A stretch of DNA of 64,000 bases from positions 1 to 64,000 of the forward strand of contig VXNZ01000056.1 in assembly GCA_009840355.1 (NCBI GenBank). The letters are read 5' to 3'. Shown here in pieces: positions 8,716 to 17,622 of the stretch. This DNA is from Chloroflexota bacterium (GTDB lineage Bacteria; Chloroflexota; Dehalococcoidia; Lucifugimonadales; JADFKI01). Position 1 is the stretch's first letter. Each line of letters opens with the position of its first letter. The notes beneath the pieces were generated by a model. It was not told where the DNA came from and did not search any database. It saw only the letters and a program-made list of their open reading frames with translations. The translations under genes and the position numbers were made by a program.

Positions 8716-9714
8716 ATGCCAAAGGTCGGCGTTGTCGGGACTACGAGCTGGGGGACGACTCTCGGCGTAATCATCGCGCGGCGCGGCGTTGAAGTGAGCG
8801 TCTGGGCGCGTACCGAGTCCGAAGCCGCGACACTAGAAGCAGAGCGCGAGAATCGGCGATTTCTGCCGGGCGTGCCATTCCCCGATTCGCTGTCCATATC
8901 CGCATCGGCACAAGATTCGCTGTCGGACGCGGACATCGTGCTGCTCGTCGTGCCATCACGCACACTCAGGGCAAATGCGCGGCGCGTGCGCGATGCGCTG
9001 CCTTCCGGCGCAGTAGTGGTGAGCGCCACCAAGGGGCTGGAGTCCGACACGGGCATGCGTATGAGCGAGGTGCTTGCCGACGAATTGCCGGATAATATGC
9101 ATGGAGGAATCTGCTCGCTATCCGGTCCCAACCTTTCGCGTGAGATTATCAGAGGCAAGCCTGCGTCCACGGTCATCGCATCTGCCAATCCCGATGCCGC
9201 GCAGACGGCGCAGCGCATCATCAACTCTAACCTATTCCGCGTTTATACGAACACGGACATCGTGGGCGTGGAATTCGGCGGCGCGCTGAAGAACATAATC
9301 GCGCTGGCGGCGGGCGTCTGCGACGGGCTGGGCTACGGCGATAACGCCAAAGCCACAATCATCACGCGCGGTCTCGCCGAGATTGGCAGACTCGCGGAGG
9401 CGGCGGGCGCGAACCCGCTGACGCTGGCAGGTCTTGCCGGTATGGGCGACTTAATCGCCACCTGTTCAAGCACGCTAAGCCGCAACCACACATTCGGCAG
9501 GCGGCTGGCGCTTGGCGATTCCCCACAAACCATACACGCATCAACGGACAATGTCGCAGAAGGCGTGGACACCTTGCAGGGCGCAATAATGGTCGCGAAA
9601 AGATTCGGCGTGGAGATGCCCATAGCAGAGGCGATGCACAGCGTCATCTTGCGGGGCGTGCCGCTGGAACAAGCGATAAGCGAGCTGCTAGAACGCGCGC
9701 CGCGCCCGGAGTGA
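8716..9714 (+). CDS. gpsA: Glycerol-3-phosphate dehydrogenase [NAD(P)+]
   Basis: A 332 aa cytoplasmic enzyme that reduces dihydroxyacetone phosphate to glycerol-3-phosphate for phospholipids. The N-terminal Rossmann motif reads VVGTTSWGTTLG (most members GAGSWGTALA). The catalytic region EFGGALKNIIALAAGVCDG contains the conserved lysine, followed by GDNAKATIITRGLAEI, GLAGMGDLIATCSS and SRNHTFG, all family signatures. The ATG lies 71 bp after plsY across the inverted repeat. The only oddity is the loss of one glycine (GA to GT) in the nucleotide loop. The gene converges on rsmE, leaving six bases between the two stop codons. Confidence 0.95.
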   Translation: MPKVGVVGTTSWGTTLGVIIARRGVEVSVWARTESEAATLEAERENRRFLPGVPFPDSLSISASAQDSLSDADIVLLVVPSRTLRANARRVRDALPSGAVVVSATKGLESDTGMRMSEVLADELPDNMHGGICSLSGPNLSREIIRGKPASTVIASANPDAAQTAQRIINSNLFRVYTNTDIVGVEFGGALKNIIALAAGVCDGLGYGDNAKATIITRGLAEIGRLAEAAGANPLTLAGLAGMGDLIATCSSTLSRNHTFGRRLALGDSPQTIHASTDNVAEGVDTLQGAIMVAKRFGVEMPIAEAMHSVILRGVPLEQAISELLERAPRPE

Positions 9715-9720
9715 AGACGC

Positions 9721-10470
9721 CTAAACCAGTTCGTCCATCTCGTACAGCGCCGCAGCAGCCGCGATAATGCCTGCCGTCTCCGCCCTGAAAATGCGCCTGC
9801 CCATGCTCACCGGCTCAATGCCGCTTCTGACGGCTAGTTGCACTTCGGCGTCGGTCAAGCCGCCTTCAGAGCCGATGACGATGGAGATGGATTGTGCTTG
9901 TTCGATTTCGGGCTTTATTCGCAGCAGCGTGGTTCTGATGCCGGTGTCGCGTTCTAACTCCCAGCCAATTATGGCAGGTCTGCCGTTGGCGGCAATTGTA
10001 TCGCAGGCGTCGGTGAAGGCTAGCGTGCCCCCTATGATTGGCAGTTTGCATCTGCCCGATTGTTCCGCCGCCTCTCGCATTATTTTGCACCATCTATCGA
10101 GGCGGTTGACGCTGATGACATTGCGCGCGACTGTGCGCTCGCTGATGATGGGAACAAAGCGCGATATACCGAGCTCCGTGCCTTTTTGCAGCACGTACTC
10201 GAAACGGTCAGCCTTCATCAAGCCCTGAAACAGCGTGATAGCGAGCTGCGTTTCGCCTTCGCCGGCGTATCGGTCGGTGATGACGCCGGACGCTTGGCGC
10301 GCGCTTACGGAATCGAGCGTTACGGCGTATTCTCTGCCGGTGTCGTCTAGCACAATGATGTCTTCGCCGGGACGAGCGCGCAGCACTCTCGCGAGTTGGC
10401 GGGCAGCGTCTGCGGGCAGCGTAACGCGGTCGCCTTCGATGTGCGACGGTGGGACGAAAAAACGATGCAC
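9721..10470 (-). CDS. rsmE: 16S rRNA (uracil1498-N3)-methyltransferase RsmE
   Basis: A SPOUT-fold methyltransferase that modifies U1498 of 16S rRNA. The best start is the GTG at 10470 (VHRFFVPPSHIEGDRV), which has GAGG eight bases upstream and matches the family N-terminus, although the frame is open further. The 249 aa carry the PUA-like N-terminal part (LARVLRARPGEDIIVLDDTG) and the C-terminal knot with the family signature IVIGSEGGLTDAEV and MGRRIFRAETAGIIA. It starts four bases after the prmA stop, so translation is probably coupled. Confidence 0.93.
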   Translation of the reverse strand: MHRFFVPPSHIEGDRVTLPADAARQLARVLRARPGEDIIVLDDTGREYAVTLDSVSARQASGVITDRYAGEGETQLAITLFQGLMKADRFEYVLQKGTELGISRFVPIISERTVARNVISVNRLDRWCKIMREAAEQSGRCKLPIIGGTLAFTDACDTIAANGRPAIIGWELERDTGIRTTLLRIKPEIEQAQSISIVIGSEGGLTDAEVQLAVRSGIEPVSMGRRIFRAETAGIIAAAAALYEMDELV

Positions 10471-10474
10471 CGCG

Positions 10475-11380
10475 TTACCTCTGCACGCCCGCCACGAGCG
10501 CGACCCAATCGCCGTCCACGAATGTCTCTTCCAAGCGCGCGCCGACAGATTCCAGCGCCTGCACCACGTCGTCCTTGCCGGTGAGCAGCACGCCGGACAC
10601 AATGACCTTGCCGCCGTCTTGTACCGACCCGACGAGATGCGGCATGAATTCGATTATCACCTTGGCGGATATGTTGGCGACCGCGACGCCGTAACTCGCG
10701 GGCTTGGCGTCGGCATGTGGCAGCGTGCCTTGCACCACGCGCACCGTATGCTCCACGCCGTTGTCGCGCACATTTTGCTTGGCGACATTTACCGCGACCG
10801 AGTCAATCTCTAAGCCGAACACGTGCCGAGCGCCGAGTTGCGCCGCCGCGATGGACAGCACGCCTGAGCCGCAGCCGACATCCAGCACATCGGCGCCGGG
10901 CGATACCAGCGCGTCCAGCCGCTCGATGCACATTCGCGTCGTCGGGTGATGCCCCGTGCCGAACGCCATGCCGGGGTCGAGCATGATGACGCGCTCGGCA
11001 TCCTGCGGCGTGTACTCGCGCCAAGTCGGGCAGATAGTGATCCGTGAGCTGACTTTGAGCACATGGAAGTGCTCTTTCCAGCTATTCTGCCACTCTTCCT
11101 CCTCGATGACGCGCTCTTGCAATGGCGATATGTTCGTTACATGTGCTACTAAGCGCACACCGACATCGATTCTGCTGCGCCGGTCATCGAGCGACTCGTT
11201 CATCGGCAGATATGTGGTGACCTGCGCCCATTCGTCGCCGTTGGGAGTCTCGCCTTCGTCCGGATTGTAGCCGCCGTCCTGTTCCACCGCGACGCCGCCA
11301 TGTCCGTAGCGGTAGAAAATCTGCGACAGCGGCTCCACGAACTCCGGCGGCGCGCTGACGCTCAACTCAAGCCACTTCAA
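10475..11380 (-). CDS. prmA: Ribosomal protein L11 methyltransferase PrmA
   Basis: PrmA methylates ribosomal protein L11 with S-adenosylmethionine. The 301 aa contain the N-terminal substrate-recognition half (KWLELSVSAPPEFVEPLSQIF) and the methyltransferase core with LDPGMAFGTGHHPTT, DVGCGSGVLSIAAAQLG and VANISAKVI, the NxxA-type catalytic block. I chose the TTG at 11380 (LKWLELSV) because an AAGGGAG ribosome site precedes it and no ATG fits the family N-terminus. Upstream is dnaJ and downstream rsmE, so dnaJ-prmA-rsmE is a plausible operon, a gene order seen in many bacteria. Confidence 0.93.
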   Translation of the reverse strand: MKWLELSVSAPPEFVEPLSQIFYRYGHGGVAVEQDGGYNPDEGETPNGDEWAQVTTYLPMNESLDDRRSRIDVGVRLVAHVTNISPLQERVIEEEEWQNSWKEHFHVLKVSSRITICPTWREYTPQDAERVIMLDPGMAFGTGHHPTTRMCIERLDALVSPGADVLDVGCGSGVLSIAAAQLGARHVFGLEIDSVAVNVAKQNVRDNGVEHTVRVVQGTLPHADAKPASYGVAVANISAKVIIEFMPHLVGSVQDGGKVIVSGVLLTGKDDVVQALESVGARLEETFVDGDWVALVAGVQR

Positions 11381-11499
11381 TGGATGCTCCCTTCCGTCTG
11401 TCCGTTCAAGACAGAAAGGACGCACCGCAGTGCGCCCCAGTAATTTTCGTTCACGTTTTTCTCGGACGATTGCGTGTGTATGCTCTCACACGTATGCCG

Positions 11500-12636
11500 C
11501 TATTCGCCGGCGATGACGTCTTTCAGTTTGTCGAAGAAGCCTTTGTCGTCGGGGTTACCGGAAGCGCCGTCGCTGAAACTTTCCGCTAGCTGCTCGAACA
11601 GCAGGCGCTGCTCGTCGTTCAGCTTCTTGGGCGTTTGCACATCGACGGTCACCAGCTGATCGCCCTTGCGGCTGCTGCGGATGAACGGGATGCCTCTGTT
11701 TTTCAGTTGGAAGACCGCGCCGGACTGCGTGCCTGCGGGGATTTCTATCTCAGCATCTTCGTCGGTAATCGTGGGAACGGTAAGCTTTGCGCCGAGTGCC
11801 GCCTGCGCCATGTTGATGGGCAGCGTGTACAGGATGTCGTTGCCCTCGCGCCGGAATACTCTGTGCGGTTTGACGCGGATGAGCACATATAGGTCGCCGG
11901 GCGAGCCGCCGTTGTGCCCTGCTTCGCCTTCGCCGCGCAGCCTGATCTGCACGCCGTCTTCCACGCCGGCGGGTATCGCTACCTCAAGCGTGCGAGTGCG
12001 GCGTTCCCTGCCGCTGCCTCTGCAAGTGTCGCATGGGTCGGTAATCGTCTGACCTTCGCCGCGACAAACGGTGCAAGGCACGACCTGCACGAACTGCCCG
12101 AACACGCTGTCGTGGGCGCGGCGAACTTCGCCAGTGCCGTTGCAGTTGACGCACATGCTCGGCACGCTGCCGGGGGCGCTGCGGCTGCCGTTGCAAGCGC
12201 GGCAAGTCTCGATGCGCTCTAGGACGACTTCTTTCTCGACTCCGAACGCGGTCTCTTCGAGATCTACGGTGATGGCGTATTTGAGGTCAGCGCCGCGACG
12301 TGGCGCATTAGGTCGCGTTCGTGTAGCGCCGCCGAAGAACGCGTCGAATATGTCGCCGAAGCCCGAGAAGTTGTCGAAGCCCTCGAATCCCCGAGCGCCG
12401 CCGTTGCCAGAGACGCCGGCGTGCCCGTATCGGTCGTACGCCGAGCGCTTTTGCGAATCGGACAAGACCTGATAGGCTTCATTGATTTCCTTGAACTTTT
12501 CCGCAGCGCCTTCCCGCTTGTTACGGTCGGGATGATACTCCATCGCCAGCTTGCGGAACGCCCGCTTGATGTCCTCGTCCGAAGCGTTGCGCCGGACGCC
12601 CAGCAGGTCGTAGTAGTCTTGCTTGCTTGTCGTCAT
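11500..12636 (-). CDS. dnaJ: Molecular chaperone DnaJ
   Basis: A type I Hsp40 co-chaperone that stimulates DnaK. The 378 aa hold a J domain (1-70) with H35-P36-D37, a Gly/Phe-rich stretch (about 75-105), and four CxxCxGxG-type zinc repeats ([32 protein letters not shown]; about 146-210). The first repeat ends in SR instead of GxG. The substrate-binding beta domains complete the protein. dnaK, grpE and hrcA are not next to it, and I see no CIRCE-type inverted repeat upstream. prmA follows after 119 bp. Confidence 0.96.
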   Translation of the reverse strand: MTTSKQDYYDLLGVRRNASDEDIKRAFRKLAMEYHPDRNKREGAAEKFKEINEAYQVLSDSQKRSAYDRYGHAGVSGNGGARGFEGFDNFSGFGDIFDAFFGGATRTRPNAPRRGADLKYAITVDLEETAFGVEKEVVLERIETCRACNGSRSAPGSVPSMCVNCNGTGEVRRAHDSVFGQFVQVVPCTVCRGEGQTITDPCDTCRGSGRERRTRTLEVAIPAGVEDGVQIRLRGEGEAGHNGGSPGDLYVLIRVKPHRVFRREGNDILYTLPINMAQAALGAKLTVPTITDEDAEIEIPAGTQSGAVFQLKNRGIPFIRSSRKGDQLVTVDVQTPKKLNDEQRLLFEQLAESFSDGASGNPDDKGFFDKLKDVIAGE

Positions 12637-12852
12637 ATCCAGTCAGGTCGGGGCAAATCGAGGTGTGAGAGTCTGTTGTGCCGGTATCGTCCGCAAGTCC
12701 ATATTATGCCGAACGCGGGGCGATTGTAGGGCGATTGCCGTTCAATTGTCGCGGTTCACTCGGTAGATAAGTAGGCGCGCGTGTCGGGCGCATACAACCC
12801 TAGTATAATTCACAAGCCGATTATGGCACAAGACGCATCGGCGCGAATCCCA

Positions 12853-12993
12853 GCGTCTTTCGGTCGTCACTCTGAACGAAGTGAAGAGTCTGAAATCGCT
12901 GTGTGAAAACAAGGTTGCCCATAGTCAGCAATTTTAGATTTCTCGCTTCGCTCGAATCGACATAGCGGAGGGACACGATAACCGAAAGACCCC
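12853..12993. repeat. Palindromic repeat element, family 2 (copy F)
   Basis: The 460 bp between dnaJ and the peptidase gene hold no gene but carry this 141 bp element. Its ends are inverted: GCGTCTTTCGGT at the left and ACCGAAAGACCC at the right. The interior contains GAACGAAGTGAAGAGTCTGAAA and TTTTAGATTTCTCGCTTCGC, which can pair imperfectly. Related copies are at 52110-52256 and, as a right end only, at 27666-27682. A + strand TATAAT at 12804-12809 precedes it with no gene to drive. Confidence 0.7.
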
Positions 12994-13096
12994 AGAAAAT
13001 CGGGATAGTTGGAACTCTAACTGTCCCTTCCACCCATTCTCAGCTCGTCCACACTCTTGCCTATTCGCGCGCCAGCCACATCGTCCTATCCCGGTC

Positions 13097-14563
13097 CTAT
13101 TCCTGCGGCTTGCACTCGAATTCTTGCAGCATTTCCAGCGCGACTACCATGTGCGCGCCCATAATGGACGGATCGACTTCTTCCAGCACGTCGTCGGGTG
13201 AGTTGATGATGGAGAAGTCGTTGCCGAAGAAAAATAGCGCGGGGATGCCCGCATTGATGAAGGGTGCGTGGTCGCTGCCGAAGCCGCGCGTGGTTTGCAC
13301 TCGGTTCAGCGATATGCCGGCGTCTGTTGCGACGGATGTCGCTATATCCGCGAGTTGGGCGCTGCCTTGGATTGAGGCGTCACCCTGTCCCATCGCATCG
13401 AAGTTTAGCATGGCTATAATCTCTGCCTTCTCCGCTTCATTAAGCGCATCGACGTAGTGCTCGCTGCCGTATATCCCGATTTCTTCGACGCCGAAGAATA
13501 AGAAGCGCACGGCGTAGGGCAGCGGCTCTTCGCCATCATTGGCACGCGCTAGTTCTCCTGCCATCAGTAGCAGCGATACGACACCCGTGCCATTGTCGCC
13601 GGCTGCCTGCGTGTTGGCGACGCTGTCGTAGTGTCCGCCCAACACTACTACGCCGCAGTCTGCCGGTTGGTCGTCCAACTCGGCGATGACATTCTGCGAA
13701 TCCAGCTTTACGGGTTCGACCTTCACTCGCGCTTGTAAACCAGGTTCGTCATCGAGCAGGCGCAGCAGCTCCCTGCCCTGCTCCCGCGGCAGCGATACTG
13801 CGGGAATCCTGCCGTCCGATTGCAGCGCGCCGCGGAAGTTTTGGCGTTCGTTGTTGTATATGATGGCGGCGACCGCGCCGGCGTCCGCGACACGGTTCAC
13901 CTTTTCTTCGAAGGTAATCTCGCCGCGTTCCACCAAAGCGATAACGCCTTCTAAACCTTCGTCCGGTATGTCCTCCTCAAATGCCCTGCCCACATGGACG
14001 ACCGGCGCGGTTACATCACCATAGCCGGTGTTCGCCAGCGGGATGGAGAAGAAATCAGGCCTGCCTTCGCCGGCGAGCGTTACGAACGGCTCGTCCCAAG
14101 GTATATGCTCGACTTCAAGGCGCTGTAATTTCGCCTCATAGCCTAAGTCTTCCATGTACGCTCGGATGAACTCTGCCGCCGCGAGTTCGCCTGCCGTGCC
14201 GCTTTGTCGCGGGCTGTAATCCGCGACGAACTGCGTTAGCAGTGGCATCGCCGTCTCGGACAGCCGCTCAGCATCCGCGTTGGCGTCAATTGTCGCTGTC
14301 GCGCCGGTCGATGTGCCGGAAGTGCCCTGCGCGGCTGCAGTAGCGGTGGGCGTCGTTATAGTGGATGGCGCGACAATGGCGGTTAAGGAGGGAGCAATGG
14401 TTGGCGTCGGAACCTGCTCTGACGCGGCAGAAGGTGGTGGCGATGCTTGCGCGGATTGCGGCGCATCGTTAGCCGCGTCGCCGCACGCTACGAGCGCAAG
14501 GATTAGTGCGATGGCAAGCGCCACCCACGATACATTGCCAATCAGCCGTCTTGCCGACTTCAT
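13097..14563 (-). CDS. M28 family zinc aminopeptidase, lipoprotein
   Basis: A 488 aa secreted peptidase anchored as a lipoprotein: signal helix, then LALVA-C27-G lipobox, then a Ser/Thr/Pro/Ala linker of about 70 residues. A protease-associated (PA) insert (EGVIALVERGEITFEEKVNRVADAGA) sits in the middle. The C-terminal M28 zinc site is complete: GGHYDS, AAGDNGTG, VEEIG, NFDAMGQGD and GSDHAPF supply the expected H, D, E, D and H ligands. It probably trims extracellular peptides; the peptide ABC system at 42-46 kb could import the products, but that link is only inference. It stands alone on the - strand. Confidence 0.92.
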   Translation of the reverse strand: MKSARRLIGNVSWVALAIALILALVACGDAANDAPQSAQASPPPSAASEQVPTPTIAPSLTAIVAPSTITTPTATAAAQGTSGTSTGATATIDANADAERLSETAMPLLTQFVADYSPRQSGTAGELAAAEFIRAYMEDLGYEAKLQRLEVEHIPWDEPFVTLAGEGRPDFFSIPLANTGYGDVTAPVVHVGRAFEEDIPDEGLEGVIALVERGEITFEEKVNRVADAGAVAAIIYNNERQNFRGALQSDGRIPAVSLPREQGRELLRLLDDEPGLQARVKVEPVKLDSQNVIAELDDQPADCGVVVLGGHYDSVANTQAAGDNGTGVVSLLLMAGELARANDGEEPLPYAVRFLFFGVEEIGIYGSEHYVDALNEAEKAEIIAMLNFDAMGQGDASIQGSAQLADIATSVATDAGISLNRVQTTRGFGSDHAPFINAGIPALFFFGNDFSIINSPDDVLEEVDPSIMGAHMVVALEMLQEFECKPQE

Positions 14564-14718
14564 GCGATTACCGTCTCCGTGATTTGCTTATAGTGCGCCA
14601 TTCTTTGCCATGCTCAGTTTGACAATATGCACTTGCATCCGGTTTGTCCGGACGATTCCACAAGTGTTTTCGCACAGCGCAAGTCTGTCCCGAAATGCGC
14701 CCTTTCTAACATTCGTAG

Positions 14719-15714
14719 TCATGCACGCTCTGTTAGGGCGATTATTAGCGTGTCGAGTGCCATTTCTTCGTTGGCGGCGCCGGTTTTAATGGATAGGTCG
14801 GCTTCGAGAAGCCTGCGGTGAATTTCGACCAATCGCTCCGCGCTGAATCTTGGCTCCTGCTGCATCGTCTTTGTAAGAGGGTAGCTCCTCAGATTTATGC
14901 GGCTGCCTATTTCGACTTGGGACATGCCGCGCGCTTTCAGGTCTTTGGCGAGGATAAGATAGCGCACCTGGCGCGCCAGCATTGTGATGACGTATATGGG
15001 ATGCTGTCCCGCGTCCAAGAGTTGGTGCGCCATGCGGAGGGCGACGCCTACCCTGCCTTCGAGCGCGGCGTCCACGGCGGCGAAGATGTTCGCCTCACGT
15101 GCGTACGACACCAACGCCTCGACATCCTGCCGTCGTATCGCGCCGCCGGAGCGATACAGGGCGAGTTTCTGCATTTCCACGTCGATTAGCCGCGTGTCGT
15201 TGCCTATGGAATCGACGAGCGCGGCGATGGAGCTTGGCTCGATTGCGGCGCCGAGTTTGTCCGCGCGTTGACGCACCCACGCGGGCATATCGCGCACAGA
15301 CGGCAGTTTGCACTCGTGCACTTGCGCTAGCGGACGAATCGCGCGGAGCAGCGGGTTGTTGCCCTTGACATCGCCGTCGATGAATATCAGATCGGTAGAT
15401 TGCGGCACATGCGCCAGACGGTCACCGATGTCCGCCCACTCGCCCATGGCGCTTTTCGATCCGCCTCTTGAGCGCGCGCCGCCGCCACTTCTGGGCTGCA
15501 TACGCGCCAGCAGATCGCGCACTATCACGGTGCGCTTGTCCGCCATAAACGGGATGGTGCTCCATGCCGCCTCAAGTTCTGGCAGGCTGACCGACGCGCC
15601 GTTCAACGTGGTCGTGTTCACATCATACAGGTCGCCTGCACTGTCATCCACGCGCAGGGACTTCAGCGTCTCTTCGACGGCAAGCGAGTCTTCGCCGTAA
15701 ATCAGATGGATCAT
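14719..15714 (-). CDS. holA: DNA polymerase III delta subunit
   Basis: The clamp-loader delta subunit opens the sliding clamp during DNA replication. The 331 aa match HolA in length and architecture. The N-terminus MIHLIYGEDSLAVEETLKSL is the typical start, followed by a degenerate AAA+ fold without Walker A, the W-V-R region (MPAWVRQRADKLG), LIDVEMQKLALYRSGG, and the C-terminal helical collar (GQHPIYVITMLARQVRYLILAKDLKARG). No partner is adjacent; it is probably monocistronic, with rpsT or comEC, its frequent neighbours elsewhere, absent. Confidence 0.93.
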   Translation of the reverse strand: MIHLIYGEDSLAVEETLKSLRVDDSAGDLYDVNTTTLNGASVSLPELEAAWSTIPFMADKRTVIVRDLLARMQPRSGGGARSRGGSKSAMGEWADIGDRLAHVPQSTDLIFIDGDVKGNNPLLRAIRPLAQVHECKLPSVRDMPAWVRQRADKLGAAIEPSSIAALVDSIGNDTRLIDVEMQKLALYRSGGAIRRQDVEALVSYAREANIFAAVDAALEGRVGVALRMAHQLLDAGQHPIYVITMLARQVRYLILAKDLKARGMSQVEIGSRINLRSYPLTKTMQQEPRFSAERLVEIHRRLLEADLSIKTGAANEEMALDTLIIALTERA

Positions 15715-15811
15715 TTTCGATTGCCCTAATTTGGCTTGTTCTAATCTGGCTGAGAATAGTTCGCAGCTCGCCCCAATCTAGCCTTCCAAACGGGAAGAGA
15801 CGATAGGGATG

Positions 15812-15992
15812 AGACGATTTCACAAATCCCTAATGCTGTCATTCCGCGCTGTTTTTGTCATTCCGAACCTACTCCCATGTCATTCCGAACGCAGTGAGGA
15901 ATCTGAAATCGTTGCATGCAAACCTGTTTCCGACTTTAGATTTCTCGCTTCGCTCGAAATGACAGGTATAAATTGCATTTGTGAAATCGTCT
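15812..15992. repeat. MITE-like element, family 1 (copy A, best preserved)
   Basis: A 181 bp element bounded by perfect 16 bp inverted ends: AGACGATTTCACAAAT at 15812-15827 and ATTTGTGAAATCGTCT at 15977-15992. The interior is a second, larger palindrome: TCATTCCGAACGCAGTGAGG near the left, and TTCTCGCTTCGCTCGAAATG near the right. It carries no reading frame of its own and fills the space between holA and the DUF1232 gene. Four related copies occur in this window. Confidence 0.85.
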
Positions 15993-16065
15993 TAAGGAAC
16001 CGCAATTATCCCAAGTATTGTCCTAACAGGTTATAATGTAAAGGAACACTTGGGGGCGAATTGCT

Positions 16066-16413
16066 ATGCTCAAACCATCACTGCTCTGGATGCTGGCGCG
16101 ATCCGGCATTGGGCGCTTGATAATGCGGCTGATGCTCGATAGGCGCGTTCCAATCTGGTCGAAGTTTATCATTCCCGCCGGGATAGTCTATCTTCTGTCT
16201 CCCTTTGACATCATACCCGACTTTTTGATTGGGCTGGGATGGCTGGACGACATTGTTGCTATCGTCGCGACGGGAACGCTGTTCCTGCTGTCGATTCCAA
16301 GCGATGTGCTGCGCGAACACCTTGGCGGCGGCAAAGCGCCGTCTCCGGACGCCGACGGCAACATCATAGACGGCTCTGCGCGCATCGTGGAAGACGACAA
16401 GCCGAACAAGTGA
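16066..16413 (+). CDS. DUF1232 (YkvA-like) membrane protein
   Basis: A 115 aa small membrane protein of the DUF1232 family, whose biochemical role is not established. The family signature is clear: YLLSPFDIIPDFLIGLGWLDD (about 45-65), flanked by hydrophobic segments, and preceded by a basic N-terminus. The C-terminal 25 residues are polar. GGGGG lies about 12 bases upstream of the ATG, and TATAAT at 16032-16037 may be its -10. It follows repeat copy A directly and is separated by 100 bp from ychF. Confidence 0.85.
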   Translation: MLKPSLLWMLARSGIGRLIMRLMLDRRVPIWSKFIIPAGIVYLLSPFDIIPDFLIGLGWLDDIVAIVATGTLFLLSIPSDVLREHLGGGKAPSPDADGNIIDGSARIVEDDKPNK

Positions 16414-16516
16414 ACACTACGCATTCAACAGACGCCCAAAAGACTCCACTTAAAAGCGCACCGTCTAGGCAGCGCCCTACCCTTTCAGAATAGCAATTAG
16501 GATACTCACTGCAAAT

Positions 16517-17611
16517 ATGGAAATAACGATAATCGGACTTCCCCAAAGCGGCAAGACCACGATATTCAACGCGGCGACGCGCGGTTCTGCGCAGGTCGCT
16601 GCATACGCCAACCGCATCAATCTTGGCGCGGCAAAAGTGCCGGACGAGCGCCTCGATGTCCTGAACGGCATATTCAACCCCAAGCGCAAGGTGAACGCGG
16701 AAGTTACATACGCCGACCTGCCCGCAGCGCCTGAAGGGCTGGGCAAGACGCAAAGCATCGGTGGCGAATACCTGAACACCCTGCAGCGCGCGGACGCAAT
16801 ACTAATGGTCGCGCGCGATTTCGACGACCCGTCCGTGCCGCACATCGCCGACAGCATCGACGCATTCCGCGACATCGATACGCTGCTGTTCGAGCTGACG
16901 ATTTCCGACTTGGACATTCTAGAGCGCCGCTTGCAGCGAGTCGCGGAAGGCTTCAAGGGCGCGAAGACTGCGGAACGAGACGCGCTGAATAAAGAGCAGG
17001 CGTTGCTGACAAGCGTTCGGGACAACCTCGAAGCGGGCATGCATGTGCGCGACCAGACGCTGAACGACGACGAACTGCGGCTGCTATCGGGCTTTCAGCT
17101 TCTCACCGCAAAGCCGCTCATCGTGGTGGTCAATGTGGGTGAAGACCGTATCGACGACATCGGGTCCATAGAACGGCGGCTTGCGGATGAAGTGCGGACT
17201 GAGCGAATCCGCACCGCCGCGCTGTGCGGCAAGCTCGAAATGGAACTCGGGCAGATGGATGCTGAGGACGAGTTCGAGTTCCGCGAATCGCTCGGTATTG
17301 TGGGCGGATCCGGACTCAGCCGTGTGATAAACCTGTGCTACGAAGCACTCGACCTAATCTCGTTCCTGACAGTAGGCGAAGACGAGGTGCGCGCTTGGCC
17401 GATAACGCGCGGCACATCCGCGGTGAAGGCGGCAGGACAGATTCATTCCGACCTAGAGCGCGGCTTCATTCGCGGCGAGGTCGTAACATTCCCCAACATG
17501 GTCAGCTGCCGCACCCTCGCGGAGGCGCGCAAGAACGGGATGCTGCGGCAAGAGGGTAAGAACTACATCGTGCAGGATGGCGACATTATGCATGTACTGT
17601 TCAATGTCTAG
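16517..17611 (+). CDS. ychF: YchF/OLA1-type ATPase
   Basis: A 364 aa P-loop protein of the Obg-related YchF family, which hydrolyses ATP and associates with ribosomes. The P-loop reads GLPQSGKTT rather than the common GLPNVGKST, and the base-recognition motif reads NVGE in place of NKxD, consistent with ATP preference. The C-terminal TGS-like domain is strongly conserved: EVRAWPITRGTSAVKAAG, IHSDLERGFIRGEVV, EGKNYIVQDGDIMHVLFNV. The QSGKTT version marks a distinct subgroup. No clear ribosome site precedes ATG 16517. hemW follows after 11 bp. Confidence 0.92.
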   Translation: MEITIIGLPQSGKTTIFNAATRGSAQVAAYANRINLGAAKVPDERLDVLNGIFNPKRKVNAEVTYADLPAAPEGLGKTQSIGGEYLNTLQRADAILMVARDFDDPSVPHIADSIDAFRDIDTLLFELTISDLDILERRLQRVAEGFKGAKTAERDALNKEQALLTSVRDNLEAGMHVRDQTLNDDELRLLSGFQLLTAKPLIVVVNVGEDRIDDIGSIERRLADEVRTERIRTAALCGKLEMELGQMDAEDEFEFRESLGIVGGSGLSRVINLCYEALDLISFLTVGEDEVRAWPITRGTSAVKAAGQIHSDLERGFIRGEVVTFPNMVSCRTLAEARKNGMLRQEGKNYIVQDGDIMHVLFNV

Positions 17612-17622
17612 GCAGGAACACA

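Noticed and set aside
12804-12809. TATAAT on the + strand
   Set aside because: No gene lies downstream on that strand and no -35 box is found; probably chance or part of the repeat-rich gap.
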